A stretch of 59,863 nt of DNA from Firmicutes bacterium UBA5766 (GTDB lineage: Bacteria > Bacillota > Desulfotomaculia > Desulfotomaculales > Nap2-2B): the NCBI GenBank assembly GCA_002418775.1, contig DIEU01000067.1, positions 1 through 59,863 on the forward strand. Reading direction: 5' to 3'. This document shows, one piece after another, positions 22,993-31,843 of this stretch (position 1 is its first letter; each line of letters opens with the position of its first letter). The notes under the pieces are model-generated. The model did not search any database and was not told where the DNA came from. It saw only the letters and a program-made list of their open reading frames with translations. A program made the translations under genes and the position numbers.

Positions 22993-25191
22993 CTATTTGG
23001 TCGGACTAAAGTATACTTTTACAATGCCGCCCGGTTTTACCCCCGTACCTGCCGGGGGATTTTGATACAGGGCCAGCCCGCTGCCTTCCGCTTTGATTTT
23101 TAAGCCGATTTCTTCCAGCAGGACAGCCGCCTTTTTAAGTGTAAGGCTTTTTAAATCAGGTACGGTTATTTTATCCGGGGGTTTTGATAAATCAAAGGGA
23201 GTTACTTTAAGCGTAACGAGGCTCCCCTTGATCAGATTGCTTCCGCCTCCGGGTTTCTGCCCGGATACAACACCCTGCGGCGCCGAAGCCCAGCATATAA
23301 GACCGCTGTCTTTAATCAGCTGGGTTGCCTGTTCGGCGGGAAATCCGATTACATTCGGGACCGGCACACGTGAAGGAACCTTACTTGGATCGGGCAATTC
23401 TTCCTGTTTTTTCTGAGCGCCCGATCCTTCCTGCGGGATACCAAGATATATAAGTGTATCCCGCATCACCGACTGGAAGACCGGAGCGGCAACCTCTCCT
23501 CCGTGATACCGGGCCCCTTTGGGGTCATCTACTACAACAAGGACCGCCGCCCGGGGATTATCCAGTGGCCCGTAACCCAAAAAAGAAGCTACGTATTTCC
23601 CCTCTTCATATCCTCTGGGTCCCGGGATCTGGGCTGTTCCCGTCTTGCCGGCGATCCTGTACCCTTCAACCTGCGCTTTTGTCCCGGTGCCTTCTAAAAT
23701 AACTTCTTCCATCATGGAAGAAAGCGTCCTGGCAGTTTCCCCGGAAATAATACTGCGTACTTCCTGCGGTTTAAATTCCTTGACAATTTTTCGCTGGTCA
23801 TCTTCAAGCGCCTTGACAAGATAAGGTTTCATCAACTTGCCGCCGTTAGCTATCGCGCACGCTCCCGTAATCAGCTGAATTGGGGTAACGGCGATGCTCT
23901 GCCCTATGGACATTGTAGCCAGATCAAGTTCGGTAGCTTTTTTCTTATCCTTGAGGACGCCGGATTCCTCACCCGGCAGATCTATTCCAGTGCGGGCGCC
24001 GAAGCCAAATTCCCGCAGGTACTTGTACATATTCTCTTTACCCAGCCTTTGGCCAACCTGTATTAAAGCAACGTTGCAGGAGTTGGACACCGCTTCCGAA
24101 AATGACTGACTCCCATGTCCTGTTCTTTCCGCACAGTAAATCCTTATGCCCTTTACCACAATAGAACCGGGATCATAAAATCTTTCACCGGAACTGACAA
24201 TCTTTTTCTCCAGAGCTGCGGCGGCAATAAACATTTTCAGGGTTGAGCCGGGCTCATAATTATATAGTACAGATGTATCTCTTTCCCACGCACATTCCGG
24301 TTCCTTGGACCAGTTTTCCGGATTAAAAGTAGGCCGGTTACCCATAGCCAGGATCTGGCCGGTCGCAGGATCCATGACGATTATTGCAGCCCTGGCCGGC
24401 TTATATGAGGCAACCAGTTTGTCCAGTTCCCGTTCAACAAAAAATTGAATTGTCTGGTCTATTGTTAAAATCAGGTTGGCGCCGGGATTGGAAGGATTAA
24501 CATCGGTCTGAGCTTGGGGAACAGGAAGTCCCGTAGCGTCCTTTTCAACTTTCGAAGAGCCGGGTTTCCCCTTTAAATAACTGTCATAGGATTTTTCCAG
24601 GCCTGTTAAACCCTGGTTGTCGCTGCCGACAAAACCTAACAGGTGGGCAGCCATGCTCCCCTGGGGGTAGGACCGCATGTCTGACTCGATCAGACCAATC
24701 CACTGAAAGTCAGGACTTTTTTTAGGATCATAGCTGGGATTTATTTTGGGATCTTTGCTGAGTTCTTTGCTGATAAGATTTTTCAATCGATCTGCGGCAT
24801 TATAATCGAGGCTGCGTGTCAACAAAATATATGATTCTTTACTTTGGAGCTTTTGATATACCAGATCTGATTTCAGGCCCAGAATAGGCGCAATTTTTTC
24901 GGACAAGCCTGCGGGATCTTTTATCTTCTGGGGTTCTGCAGAAACTAAAAAGGAGGGAACGTTGGTAACCATCTCGTTGTGGTTGCGGTCGTAAATACTT
25001 CCACGCTCGGGCTGCGCGGTTACATCCCAGGTGTAGAGTTTCTCCGCCTGTTTTTTAAGGCTGGGCCCCAAGATTATCTGCACATAAAAAAGACGGGTGA
25101 TCAAAAGAAAGAGAGCAAAGGCAAACAGGATACGAACAAGGGCAGCCCTTTTAGTTGCAAAAGTTTTTCTTCCAGGAGCCAGATCAGGCAC
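22993..25191 (-). CDS. Class B penicillin-binding protein with PASTA domains (SpoVD/FtsI type)
   Basis: A 732-residue peptidoglycan transpeptidase. It has one N-terminal transmembrane helix (about residues 17-36), a dimerisation domain with RGSIYDRNHNEM, and a transpeptidase domain with catalytic Ser316 in PGSTLK, SNSCN as the SxN motif and GKTGTAQ as the KTG motif. Two C-terminal PASTA repeats end at VYFSPTK. PASTA-bearing class B PBPs are SpoVD (spore cortex) or PBP2/FtsI (septum). This copy is outside any cell-wall cluster, so the role is open. I start at GTG 25191; the longer frame would run into the upstream phosphatase gene, from which it is separated by 14 bp. Confidence 0.9.
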   Translation of the reverse strand: MPDLAPGRKTFATKRAALVRILFAFALFLLITRLFYVQIILGPSLKKQAEKLYTWDVTAQPERGSIYDRNHNEMVTNVPSFLVSAEPQKIKDPAGLSEKIAPILGLKSDLVYQKLQSKESYILLTRSLDYNAADRLKNLISKELSKDPKINPSYDPKKSPDFQWIGLIESDMRSYPQGSMAAHLLGFVGSDNQGLTGLEKSYDSYLKGKPGSSKVEKDATGLPVPQAQTDVNPSNPGANLILTIDQTIQFFVERELDKLVASYKPARAAIIVMDPATGQILAMGNRPTFNPENWSKEPECAWERDTSVLYNYEPGSTLKMFIAAAALEKKIVSSGERFYDPGSIVVKGIRIYCAERTGHGSQSFSEAVSNSCNVALIQVGQRLGKENMYKYLREFGFGARTGIDLPGEESGVLKDKKKATELDLATMSIGQSIAVTPIQLITGACAIANGGKLMKPYLVKALEDDQRKIVKEFKPQEVRSIISGETARTLSSMMEEVILEGTGTKAQVEGYRIAGKTGTAQIPGPRGYEEGKYVASFLGYGPLDNPRAAVLVVVDDPKGARYHGGEVAAPVFQSVMRDTLIYLGIPQEGSGAQKKQEELPDPSKVPSRVPVPNVIGFPAEQATQLIKDSGLICWASAPQGVVSGQKPGGGSNLIKGSLVTLKVTPFDLSKPPDKITVPDLKSLTLKKAAVLLEEIGLKIKAEGSGLALYQNPPAGTGVKPGGIVKVYFSPTK

Positions 25192-25205
25192 CTCCCACCT
25201 TACTT

Positions 25206-25829
25206 TTAAGAGCAACCAAGGTGGCTGAGGTCGTTGAAAAGAACCAGTGTACCCCAGTCGGGGGAATTGAAATCGATGATGTTGAGGCAGGCGTTGTCCA
25301 GACGCAGCCGCCAGTAGCAAACCAGATCCATGCCCAGAACAGCTGCGACAACAGCCCTGATGACACCGCCGTGGGAAACAACGACTACCTCCTGATCATC
25401 CAGATGACGCTCCACAATCGACCGGATAGTCTCATTAACCCGCGCGGACATTTGAGAAAAAGACTCTCCCCGAGACACTGAGCCGTCAAAGGGGCTGTCC
25501 CACCAGTTTTTACCGGACTTAATCAATTTATCCTTGACTTCTTGAGTAAAAATCTTTCCTTCCCAGCTTCCGAAATTGACTTCCCTTAACCCGGGCACAG
25601 GCTTTACAGGCAGGTTATGGGGCTGGGCCAAAATCTCCGCTGTTTTTATAGCCCTGGATAGATCACTCGCGTAAAAAGCCGTTATTTGATAATCTCTTAA
25701 ACGCCTGGCCAAAAATTCAGCCTGCTCGATCCCATGCCTGGAAAGCGGCACATCCGTATGTCCCTGGAATTTAAATTCGGCATTCCAGGTTGTCTGACCA
25801 TGCCTTACAAAATAGATACGGCAGCTCAA
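25206..25829 (-). CDS. Histidine phosphatase family protein (phosphoglycerate mutase/CobC-like)
   Basis: A 207-residue branched histidine phosphatase. RHGQT at residues 9-13 carries the catalytic histidine, SRAIKTAEI near 58, LREVNFGSWEG near 81-91 and VSHGGVIRA near 152 with the second histidine. The order and spacing match CobC (alpha-ribazole phosphatase) and GpmB-like phosphatases; no cobalamin genes adjoin, so substrate remains open. It lies just upstream of the PBP gene and 38 bp downstream of the DUF3842 gene on the same strand, probably in one transcript. Confidence 0.87.
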   Translation of the reverse strand: MSCRIYFVRHGQTTWNAEFKFQGHTDVPLSRHGIEQAEFLARRLRDYQITAFYASDLSRAIKTAEILAQPHNLPVKPVPGLREVNFGSWEGKIFTQEVKDKLIKSGKNWWDSPFDGSVSRGESFSQMSARVNETIRSIVERHLDDQEVVVVSHGGVIRAVVAAVLGMDLVCYWRLRLDNACLNIIDFNSPDWGTLVLFNDLSHLGCS

Positions 25830-25867
25830 TCAAAAACCTCCCAGCAAACCTTCACCGGCATTTTAAA

Positions 25868-26296
25868 TTAACGTTCTTCCTTTTCAATCAGTTCTTTGGC
25901 TTTTTGGACAAGCTCGGCAATTAAATGGGGGAGAGGTTCGGACCTAAGGCCGACCAAATCAAACGCATTGCGGCTTAAGGGCAAAAGAACTTTACGGGCC
26001 GGGCTTAAGGCAATCGCCTCAGCCATGCCGGGCGTTAGTTCTCCAAGCATCGCATGCGGTATTAAAACACTCACCGGCCCCACGATAAGGCCGACCCTTT
26101 GAGCATTGTAAATTATTGCATTTTCACCTGTTGCGCCCTCATTGGCTCCAGCCTTCAACATAACGGAAGTAGCCGCGGAGTTTGTCCCTAGGGCCAGGAG
26201 CTCAACATTTTCGGGCAGCTCCCGGCGGAGTTTTTCCATGATATGCCTGCCTATGCCTCCGCCCTGCCCGTCAATAACCGCAATCCTCATTTTCAT
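25868..26296 (-). CDS. DUF3842 family protein
   Basis: A 142-residue protein beginning RIAVIDGQGGGIGRHIMEKLR, a glycine-rich Rossmann-like opening typical of DUF3842. The remainder (GTNSAATSVMLKAGA; GPVSVLIPHAMLGELTPGMAEAIALS) matches the same family as I know it. The family is widespread in clostridia and has no established function; the opening suggests nucleotide or dinucleotide binding. Two ATGs (MKM) are possible starts. A candidate promoter lies directly upstream at 26311-26338. Confidence 0.8.
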   Translation of the reverse strand: MKMRIAVIDGQGGGIGRHIMEKLRRELPENVELLALGTNSAATSVMLKAGANEGATGENAIIYNAQRVGLIVGPVSVLIPHAMLGELTPGMAEAIALSPARKVLLPLSRNAFDLVGLRSEPLPHLIAELVQKAKELIEKEER

Positions 26297-26310
26297 CGCC
26301 CTAGTCAGTT

Positions 26311-26338
26311 ATTATATCACACACACTCAATATGGAAA
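26311..26338 (-). promoter_or_regulatory. Candidate promoter for the DUF3842-phosphatase-PBP group
   Basis: On the minus strand, TTTCCA, 16 bp, then TATAAT with an upstream TGA (extended -10). The leader would be under 15 nt before the DUF3842 start. Confidence 0.4.
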
Positions 26339-26461
26339 GATCTTAGAAAAATAATTGGGAATTTCATCCTCCCTGGTTTTTTGATTCCATCTCGACAATC
26401 TGAATATTCTTTTTTACAATCGATATAGACATTGACAACCCTTTTGAAAAGGCGGTGTCTC

Positions 26462-27289
26462 TTATTTCTTCCCTGCACATTTCTTTAAATTTACAACCGA
26501 CTGATAAGGAACAGTAACTTCCCCGATGTACCCGTGCCTGTTCTGGTCCCCGTGAAAATCCGAGCCTCCCGTGAAAACAAGGTTATACAATTTGCAGGTT
26601 CTTAAAAAGCGGCTGATTATTTCGGGACTATGCCCGGGGTAATAGACTTCCAGACCCTGCAGCCCGTCTTTAACCAACCCGGGAATAAAACTTTCGCTGT
26701 CGTCAATCATGGGATGGGCAAGAACAGTAACGCCACCCGCCTCGCGAATCAGTTGAATAGCCTCGCTCGTGCTGTATTTAAACCGCGGGACATATGCGGG
26801 GCGCCCTGTGCCCAGGTACTGATCAAAAGCCTGGGCAACAGACTGTACAAGGCCGGATTTGATAAGAATCCTGGCCACATGCGGACGGCCTACGGAGCCA
26901 TTCCCGGCAGCGGCCAGAATCTGGTCCATGGTAACCTGAACACCAAGATCACACAGCCTGGCTGCAATCTTAGCAGCCCTTTCTTTTCTCTTTTGTTTCA
27001 GCAGTTCAAGAAAAGACAAAAAGACAGGTTCCGTGTAATCCATCAGATAGCCAAGCAGGTGGACCTCGCGGTCCTGATGCTCGGTGCTCATTTCAACGCC
27101 GGGCAGCACCTCCAGGGACAACCTGCGGCCTGCTTCCAGGGCGGGAGCAATACCTGATGTGGTCTCGTGATCGGTAATGGCAATTGCTTTTAAACCGGCT
27201 GTTTTCGCCAGGTAAACAACTTGAGCGGGTGATTCGACGCCGTCGGAAGCGTCAGTATGAATATGCAGATCAGCAGACAACGTCTTCAC
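26462..27289 (-). CDS. PHP-domain phosphoesterase (TrpH/YciV-like, RNase AM type)
   Basis: A 275-residue PHP-fold metal-dependent phosphoesterase. DLHIHTDASDG at residues 7-17 supplies the first metal ligands, AITDHETTSG near 37-46, GVEMST near 64, and the late GGSDFHGDQNRHGYIG near 240-255 supplies the last ligands. TrpH/YciV proteins act as 5'-3' exonucleases on short RNA or 3',5'-bisphosphates. Here it overlaps the start of the upstream dipeptidase gene's 3' end by 20 bp, so the two are translationally linked. Exact substrate is by family. Confidence 0.87.
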   Translation of the reverse strand: MKTLSADLHIHTDASDGVESPAQVVYLAKTAGLKAIAITDHETTSGIAPALEAGRRLSLEVLPGVEMSTEHQDREVHLLGYLMDYTEPVFLSFLELLKQKRKERAAKIAARLCDLGVQVTMDQILAAAGNGSVGRPHVARILIKSGLVQSVAQAFDQYLGTGRPAYVPRFKYSTSEAIQLIREAGGVTVLAHPMIDDSESFIPGLVKDGLQGLEVYYPGHSPEIISRFLRTCKLYNLVFTGGSDFHGDQNRHGYIGEVTVPYQSVVNLKKCAGKK

Positions 27290-28259
27290 CTGTTTTTCTA
27301 TTCCAGACTTTCTTAAATAAGCGCAAAAAATTACCTCCCAGGAACTTGCGGATATCTTCCTCTTTATAACCCCTGCAGAGGAGTCCCTCTGTCAGTGCAG
27401 GCAGATCACCTGCATCACCCAGACCTTCAAGTCGTCCGGAATAGCCGTCAAAATCGGATCCCAGCCCGATGCAGTCCGGTCCGGCGATGGATACTATATA
27501 GTCAATATGGTCAAGGAGCTTTTCTAAAGACGGGCTCTTTTGATGAACAAAATCAGGAACAAAGGTAAGGCCCATCACTCCTCCGCCGGCAGCCAGGGCA
27601 TTGATCTGTTTATCAGTCAGGTTGCGGGGATGCGGACAGACTGTCCCGCTGTTTGAATGCGAGGCAATTACCGGCTGGGTAGAAATTTCCAGTACGTTCC
27701 AGAAACCGGCTTCCGAAATGTGCGAAACATCTATCAACATGTTTAAACGGTTCATTTCCTTAACAACTTCAACCCCAAATTTGGTTAACCCGCCATACGT
27801 CCACGCCTCAGCCACTCCGTCGCCAAGCTCATTGCGGCCGTTCCAGGTAAGAGTAAGGCACCGCACGCCAAGGCGGTTAAGCATCCGGAGGACCTCAATC
27901 CGCCCCTCCAGCGCCTCGCCCCCTTCAACAGTCAGGATGGCGGCTATTTTATCAAGTTCAAGAGCCTTTTCAAGATCATTGAAATCACGCGCCAACATTA
28001 TTTCCTCACTGCACTCATTCAATTCGCCATAGAAGCAGTCAAACAGCTCCATTGCCCTTCTAAGGCAACTCCCTCTGTATTGAGGTGAAATAAAGGCGGC
28101 AAAAAACTGGACTTTTACACCACCCTTGCGAAGACGGGGCAAATCTACGTGTCCGCTGTCCCTGTGCTCCTTTAAGCTGCAGTTTTCCCGCGCCAGGACG
28201 GTTAGAACATCGCAGTGCGCGTCTACAATGATACTACTTGTGTGCAGTTGACGGTTCAT
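27270..28259 (-). CDS. Membrane dipeptidase (peptidase family M19)
   Basis: A 329-residue amidohydrolase-fold dipeptidase. DAHCDVL at residues 13-19 carries the first zinc ligands, a glutamate lies in TVEGGEAL near 113, IDVSHISEAGFW and PVIASHSN supply the histidines, and GLGSDFDGY near 257 the final aspartate. The family hydrolyses dipeptides, including D-amino acid dipeptides. The ATG follows GGAGGT by 5 nt. It precedes the PHP gene with a 20-bp overlap and is separated from spoVS by the spoVS terminator. Confidence 0.88.
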   Translation of the reverse strand: MNRQLHTSSIIVDAHCDVLTVLARENCSLKEHRDSGHVDLPRLRKGGVKVQFFAAFISPQYRGSCLRRAMELFDCFYGELNECSEEIMLARDFNDLEKALELDKIAAILTVEGGEALEGRIEVLRMLNRLGVRCLTLTWNGRNELGDGVAEAWTYGGLTKFGVEVVKEMNRLNMLIDVSHISEAGFWNVLEISTQPVIASHSNSGTVCPHPRNLTDKQINALAAGGGVMGLTFVPDFVHQKSPSLEKLLDHIDYIVSIAGPDCIGLGSDFDGYSGRLEGLGDAGDLPALTEGLLCRGYKEEDIRKFLGGNFLRLFKKVWNRKTGEDVVC

Positions 28260-28300
28260 TCCATACCTCCAAAAAAATTTTTCACCGCAGAAAAATCAAA

Positions 28301-28327
28301 AACCTGTTTATCAAAAATAAACAGGTT
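28301..28327 (-). terminator. Rho-independent terminator of spoVS
   Basis: A perfect 11-bp stem (AACCTGTTTAT/ATAAACAGGTT) with a 5-nt loop, followed on the minus strand by a T-rich tract. It lies 24 bp after the spoVS stop. Confidence 0.85.
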
Positions 28328-28350
28328 GTATGGACTCCTGCCCTTGAATG

Positions 28351-28611
28351 CTAGCGGGGTTCTACAATAAGCTTGATTGCTGTTCTCTCTTCCCCATCTA
28401 TGATGACGTCGGTAAAAGCAGGTATGCAAATCAGATCGATTCCACTGGGGGCTATAAAACCTCGTGCAATAGCAATTGCCTTGATCGCCTGGTTGAGGGC
28501 CCCTGCGCCGATTGCCTGTATTTCCGCGCAACCCCGTTCTCTGAGCACCCCGGCCAATGCGCCAGCTACAGAATTTGGACTGGACTTTGCTGCTACCTTT
28601 AACACCTCCAT
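28351..28611 (-). CDS. spoVS: Stage V sporulation protein S
   Basis: An 86-residue protein matching SpoVS almost end to end (MEVLKVAAKSSPNSVAGAL; GAGALNQAIKAIAIARGF). SpoVS is an Alba-like nucleic-acid-binding protein needed for spore coat assembly and stage V progression in Bacillus. AAGGAGG precedes the ATG. The gene is apparently monocistronic: a SigH-like promoter lies 50 bp upstream and a strong terminator directly downstream. In Bacillus subtilis spoVS is also SigH-dependent, which agrees. Confidence 0.95.
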   Translation of the reverse strand: MEVLKVAAKSSPNSVAGALAGVLRERGCAEIQAIGAGALNQAIKAIAIARGFIAPSGIDLICIPAFTDVIIDGEERTAIKLIVEPR

Positions 28612-28659
28612 GGTCGAAACCTCCTTCTTTTTACCGGAAAAAAATCAATCTTCTTACAT

Positions 28660-28690
28660 AAGTATTCTTGATAAGTAATAAAATTCCTTT
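28660..28690 (-). promoter_or_regulatory. spoVS: SigH-type promoter of spoVS
   Basis: Minus strand: AAAGGAATT (SigH -35 consensus RNAGGAWWW), 11-bp spacer, CAAGAATAC (consensus RNNGAATWW with a first-base and last-base mismatch). It is about 50 bp ahead of the spoVS start. Known SigH control of spoVS in Bacillus supports it. Confidence 0.6.
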
Positions 28691-28701
28691 TATTATCAAG
28701 A
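28668..28701. promoter_or_regulatory. AT-rich hyphenated palindrome overlapping the spoVS -35
   Basis: CTTGATAA and TTATCAAG arms, with inner TAAAA/TTTTA pairing, enclose the SigH -35. It may be a weak terminator for ymdB read-through or an operator site. Confidence 0.4.
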
Positions 28702-28724
28702 AAATATATTATTATTAATTCTGA

Positions 28725-29507
28725 TTATTCATTATTTGCAATTCTTACTATACTCCCGGATTCACCTGTCTGTGCGTTTATCTCAATTACCACGGCATTG
28801 AACTGGTAGAGCCCGGGAGCTACTTCGAAACGCCTGGGAAGCTGGGTGAGGAACTTTTCAATAACCAAGCCGGCTTTCACGCCGATTACTGATTCAGCAG
28901 GGCCTGTCATACCAATGTCACTGATATAAGCCGTCCCGCCCGGCAGTATTTTTTCATCGGCTGTCTGAACATGAGTATGTGTCCCGCAAACCGCCGAAAC
29001 ACGTCCATCCAGGTAGAGTCCGAAAGCTATTTTCTCCGAGGTCGCCTCTGCGTGGAAGTCGACCACCAGCGCCTTAACCCTATTTTTAATCTTTGTTAAA
29101 ATCTCGTCAACTTTGTGAAAAGGACAATCCAGGTTGCCGGGCATAAAAATCCGTCCGGACAGATTCATGACACCTATAGACTCACCATGTTTGTTCTTGA
29201 ATATATTTATACCGGTCCCCGGAGCGCCGGCCGGATAATTGGCCGGCCTTACAATCCTGCTTTCCTTGTCAATAAAATTAAAAATTTCTTTTTGATCCCA
29301 GACATGATTTCCCATGGTTAAGACATTGATTCCGGCGGCAAAAAGCTCGTTCGCCACTTCCTGGGTCAAACCGTTGCCGCCGGCTGCGTTTTCACCATTG
29401 GCAATAATAAAATCTATTTCAAATTGTTTGATCAGTTCCGGGATGTTTTCCTTTACCGCCCTTCTGCCGGCCCTTCCGACAATATCCCCGATTAGTAAGA
29501 CATGCAA
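28725..29507 (-). CDS. ymdB: YmdB-type metallophosphoesterase (2',3'-cAMP phosphodiesterase)
   Basis: A 260-residue protein of the TIGR00282/YmdB family. GDIVGRAGRRAV near residues 7-18, ANGENAAGGNGLT, TMGNHVWDQKEI, VDFHAEATSEK and CGTHTHVQTAD contain the di-metal ligands Asp, Glu/Asn, His and the His-x-His pair. YmdB hydrolyses 2',3'-cyclic nucleotides and influences biofilm versus motility choice in Bacillus. The TTG start at 29507 has AGGAGGAGG 8 nt upstream. As in Bacillus, it lies near rny and spoVS. Confidence 0.93.
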   Translation of the reverse strand: MHVLLIGDIVGRAGRRAVKENIPELIKQFEIDFIIANGENAAGGNGLTQEVANELFAAGINVLTMGNHVWDQKEIFNFIDKESRIVRPANYPAGAPGTGINIFKNKHGESIGVMNLSGRIFMPGNLDCPFHKVDEILTKIKNRVKALVVDFHAEATSEKIAFGLYLDGRVSAVCGTHTHVQTADEKILPGGTAYISDIGMTGPAESVIGVKAGLVIEKFLTQLPRRFEVAPGLYQFNAVVIEINAQTGESGSIVRIANNE

Positions 29508-29531
29508 ACAATTTTCCTCCTCCTGCTGCTT

Positions 29532-30059
29532 CTACTTATTGAATACCAGGACGCGGTCTTCCTCCCGGAAGGCAAACAAACTTTTCTCGCTATTGGAACC
29601 CTTCATGCTTTCAAGCATGTATTCGATAATTTCTTCTTGAAAAAACTGGTCGTCATCAAGGTTTAATTCTGCATTTTCCGTAACCAGATTTTCACCAAGC
29701 AGTACACGCGCCAGCTTTACTATTAAGGCAATCTCTTCATGCGCCAGCGTATCCAGATCGCGCTGGACTTCTATTATGTTCAGCTGATCACAATCAAGGC
29801 GATTTATTTCAATGACCTTTGATTTTCTCCCTTCAAGAATGTTAAAAACTTCTATACTATCCACCGCCTGTTTCTTTATCCGGTCAAAATATTCGGGTTC
29901 GAGGACCTTTGAAGAAATGAAGGAAAACTTTAAATAATGCCCGACAGGATCAAAATTTATCGTGGCTATTTCGGGATAGCGTACGAGAATAGAAATTAAA
30001 AGACCGTCGCTCCAATTTACGTTTTCTTTGCCACCTGGCCGGACAGTCAACAAAAACAA
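29532..30059 (-). CDS. Hypothetical protein between ymdB and rny
   Basis: A 175-residue soluble protein I do not recognise. The N-terminal half (WSDGLLISILVRYPEIATINFDP; YLKFSFISSKVL, quoted in parts) has alternating beta-strand character. The middle is charged and helical (DLDTLAHEEIALIVKLARVL). The C-terminal end is acidic (ELNLDDDQFFQEEIIEYMLES). The start is uncertain among several TTG codons directly after GGGGAGGG. It ends 24 bp before ymdB and is separated from rny by a terminator, so it probably forms a unit with ymdB. Possibly RNA-related by neighbourhood only. Confidence 0.6.
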   Translation of the reverse strand: MFLLTVRPGGKENVNWSDGLLISILVRYPEIATINFDPVGHYLKFSFISSKVLEPEYFDRIKKQAVDSIEVFNILEGRKSKVIEINRLDCDQLNIIEVQRDLDTLAHEEIALIVKLARVLLGENLVTENAELNLDDDQFFQEEIIEYMLESMKGSNSEKSLFAFREEDRVLVFNK

Positions 30060-30202
30060 TCACCCTCCCCGTCTAAAACTAATCCTTAGAATCTTTTTTT
30101 ATCAGGACAATTATCATGTTCTGTCTTTGTGCAATAAATCCTGCTTAAAAAACGCTCTAAAAAAAAGAAAAATTTATCTAATTAATCCATCAAAAAGAAA
30201 AT

Positions 30203-30231
30203 GTAAAAAAGCGGCCCTTTTCAGGACCGCT
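30203..30231 (-). terminator. Rho-independent terminator of rny
   Basis: Minus strand: AGCGGTCCT, GAAA loop, AGGGCCGCT (one G-T pair), then six T. It begins 5 bp past the rny stop. Confidence 0.9.
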
Positions 30232-30236
30232 CCCTG

Positions 30237-31775
30237 CTATTTAGCATATTCCACAACTCTTATTTCCCGTAAGATGGTTACTTTAATCTGCCCCGGATAT
30301 TCTACTTCATTCTCTATCTTTTTGGCAATCCCGCGAGCCAGGTGTACCGAACCCAGGTCGTCCACTTTTTCCGGCTTAACCATGATCCGGATTTCCCTGC
30401 CTGCCTGGATAGCGTAGGATTTATCAACTCCCTCAAAGGAGTTGGCAATTTCCTCAAGCTTCTGCAGCCTCTTCAAGTAGGCCTCAAGAGTTTCCCGTCT
30501 TGCTCCCGGCCTGGCGGCTGAAATCGCGTCTGCAGCCTGGATAAGCACCGCAATGATCGTCTTTGCTTCCTCGTCACCATGATGGGCGGCAATAGCATGA
30601 ACTATTTCGGGGTGCTCCTGGTACTTTTTGGCCAGATCCACGCCGATTGTAACATGAGGGCCTTCCACCATATGATCCATTGCCTTGCCAATATCGTGCA
30701 ATAAGCCGGCGCGTTTGGTCAGCTGAATATCCACACCGAGCTCGGCAGCCATCAAACCGCTCAGGTGGGCGACTTCAACAGAATGCTTGAGAACATTTTG
30801 GCCATAGCTGGTCCTGTATTTAAGCCGTCCGAGCAGGTTGACCATTTCCGGGTGCAAGCCGTGCACACCGGTCTGGAAGGAGGCCTGTTCGCCGGCTTCC
30901 CGGACCTGAACCTCAATTTCTTTTTGAGCTCTGTCAACCATCTCCTCAATCCTGGCGGGATGGATCCGGCCGTCCACAATCAATTTTTCCAGGGCAATCC
31001 TGGCCGCCTCCCTGCGGACAGGATCAAAACCCGACAGGATGACTGCCTCCGGAGTATCGTCAATAATTAACTCAACACCCGTAAGTGTTTCAAAAGCCCT
31101 GATATTGCGTCCTTCCCGGCCGATGATCCGCCCCTTCATCTCGTCATTCGGCAGCGGAATTACGGCAACCGTGGTTTCAGCGGAATGGTCCACAGCACAG
31201 CGCTGAATAGCCAGCGAAATAATATCCCGGGCCCTTTTATCAGACTCCTCTTTAATCCTGTTCTCCATCTCGCGGATCATGACTACTTCTTCGTGCTGAA
31301 TCTCTTTTTCCAGGTTGGAGAGCAGCAATTGCCTTGCCTCTTCGGAGGTCATCCCGGAAACTTTTTCCAACTCGGCCATCTTCCGGTTCTGCATTTCTTT
31401 CAACCTGTTTTTGATGTCCTCAATTTCCTGTTCCTTGCGGTTTAAAGTATCCTCTTTGCGTTCAATACCCTCAACTTTCCGGTCCAGGGTTTCTTCCTTT
31501 TGAACCAGCCTTCTTTCCAGTCGCTGAAGTTCGGAACGACGCTCCTTGTTCTCCTTTTCGATTTCGTTGCGAAGCTTTAACACTTCTTCCTTGGCCTCTA
31601 AAACAGATTCCCGTTTGGTGGCTTCAGCAAACAGTGCCGCTTCTTCTTTTATTTTTTTCGCTTCTGCTTCGGCAGAAGTAATTTTGGCCTCTGCAAGGTA
31701 TTTTCTGATCAGGTACCCTATTGCAAAAGCAACTATAACAACAGCAACCAATACCCCTATTATCTGGGGCTCCAA
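30237..31775 (-). CDS. rny: Ribonuclease Y
   Basis: A 512-residue endoribonuclease with the complete RNase Y layout: N-terminal transmembrane helix (about residues 6-24), a long charged coiled coil (about 25-190), a KH domain with GRIIGREGRNIRAFE near 210-224, and an HD domain with LLHDIGKA near 355-362 and AHHGDEE further on. RNase Y starts mRNA decay at the membrane. I use the TTG at 31775, with GGGAGGT 7 nt upstream; a GTG three codons earlier is too close to it. The gene has its own terminator and lies downstream of the recA terminator. Confidence 0.95.
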   Translation of the reverse strand: MEPQIIGVLVAVVIVAFAIGYLIRKYLAEAKITSAEAEAKKIKEEAALFAEATKRESVLEAKEEVLKLRNEIEKENKERRSELQRLERRLVQKEETLDRKVEGIERKEDTLNRKEQEIEDIKNRLKEMQNRKMAELEKVSGMTSEEARQLLLSNLEKEIQHEEVVMIREMENRIKEESDKRARDIISLAIQRCAVDHSAETTVAVIPLPNDEMKGRIIGREGRNIRAFETLTGVELIIDDTPEAVILSGFDPVRREAARIALEKLIVDGRIHPARIEEMVDRAQKEIEVQVREAGEQASFQTGVHGLHPEMVNLLGRLKYRTSYGQNVLKHSVEVAHLSGLMAAELGVDIQLTKRAGLLHDIGKAMDHMVEGPHVTIGVDLAKKYQEHPEIVHAIAAHHGDEEAKTIIAVLIQAADAISAARPGARRETLEAYLKRLQKLEEIANSFEGVDKSYAIQAGREIRIMVKPEKVDDLGSVHLARGIAKKIENEVEYPGQIKVTILREIRVVEYAK

Positions 31776-31817
31776 GCATCTCACCTCCCGAATCCAAAAA
31801 ATACGTTTAAAAATTAC

Positions 31818-31843
31818 ATAAAAAAAACCGAGGCAATACTCGG
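31818..31843 (-). terminator. Rho-independent terminator of recA
   Basis: Minus strand: CCGAG, TATTGC loop, CTCGG, then eight T. It separates recA from rny. The rest of the 31776-32098 spacer shows nothing else I can name. Confidence 0.85.
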
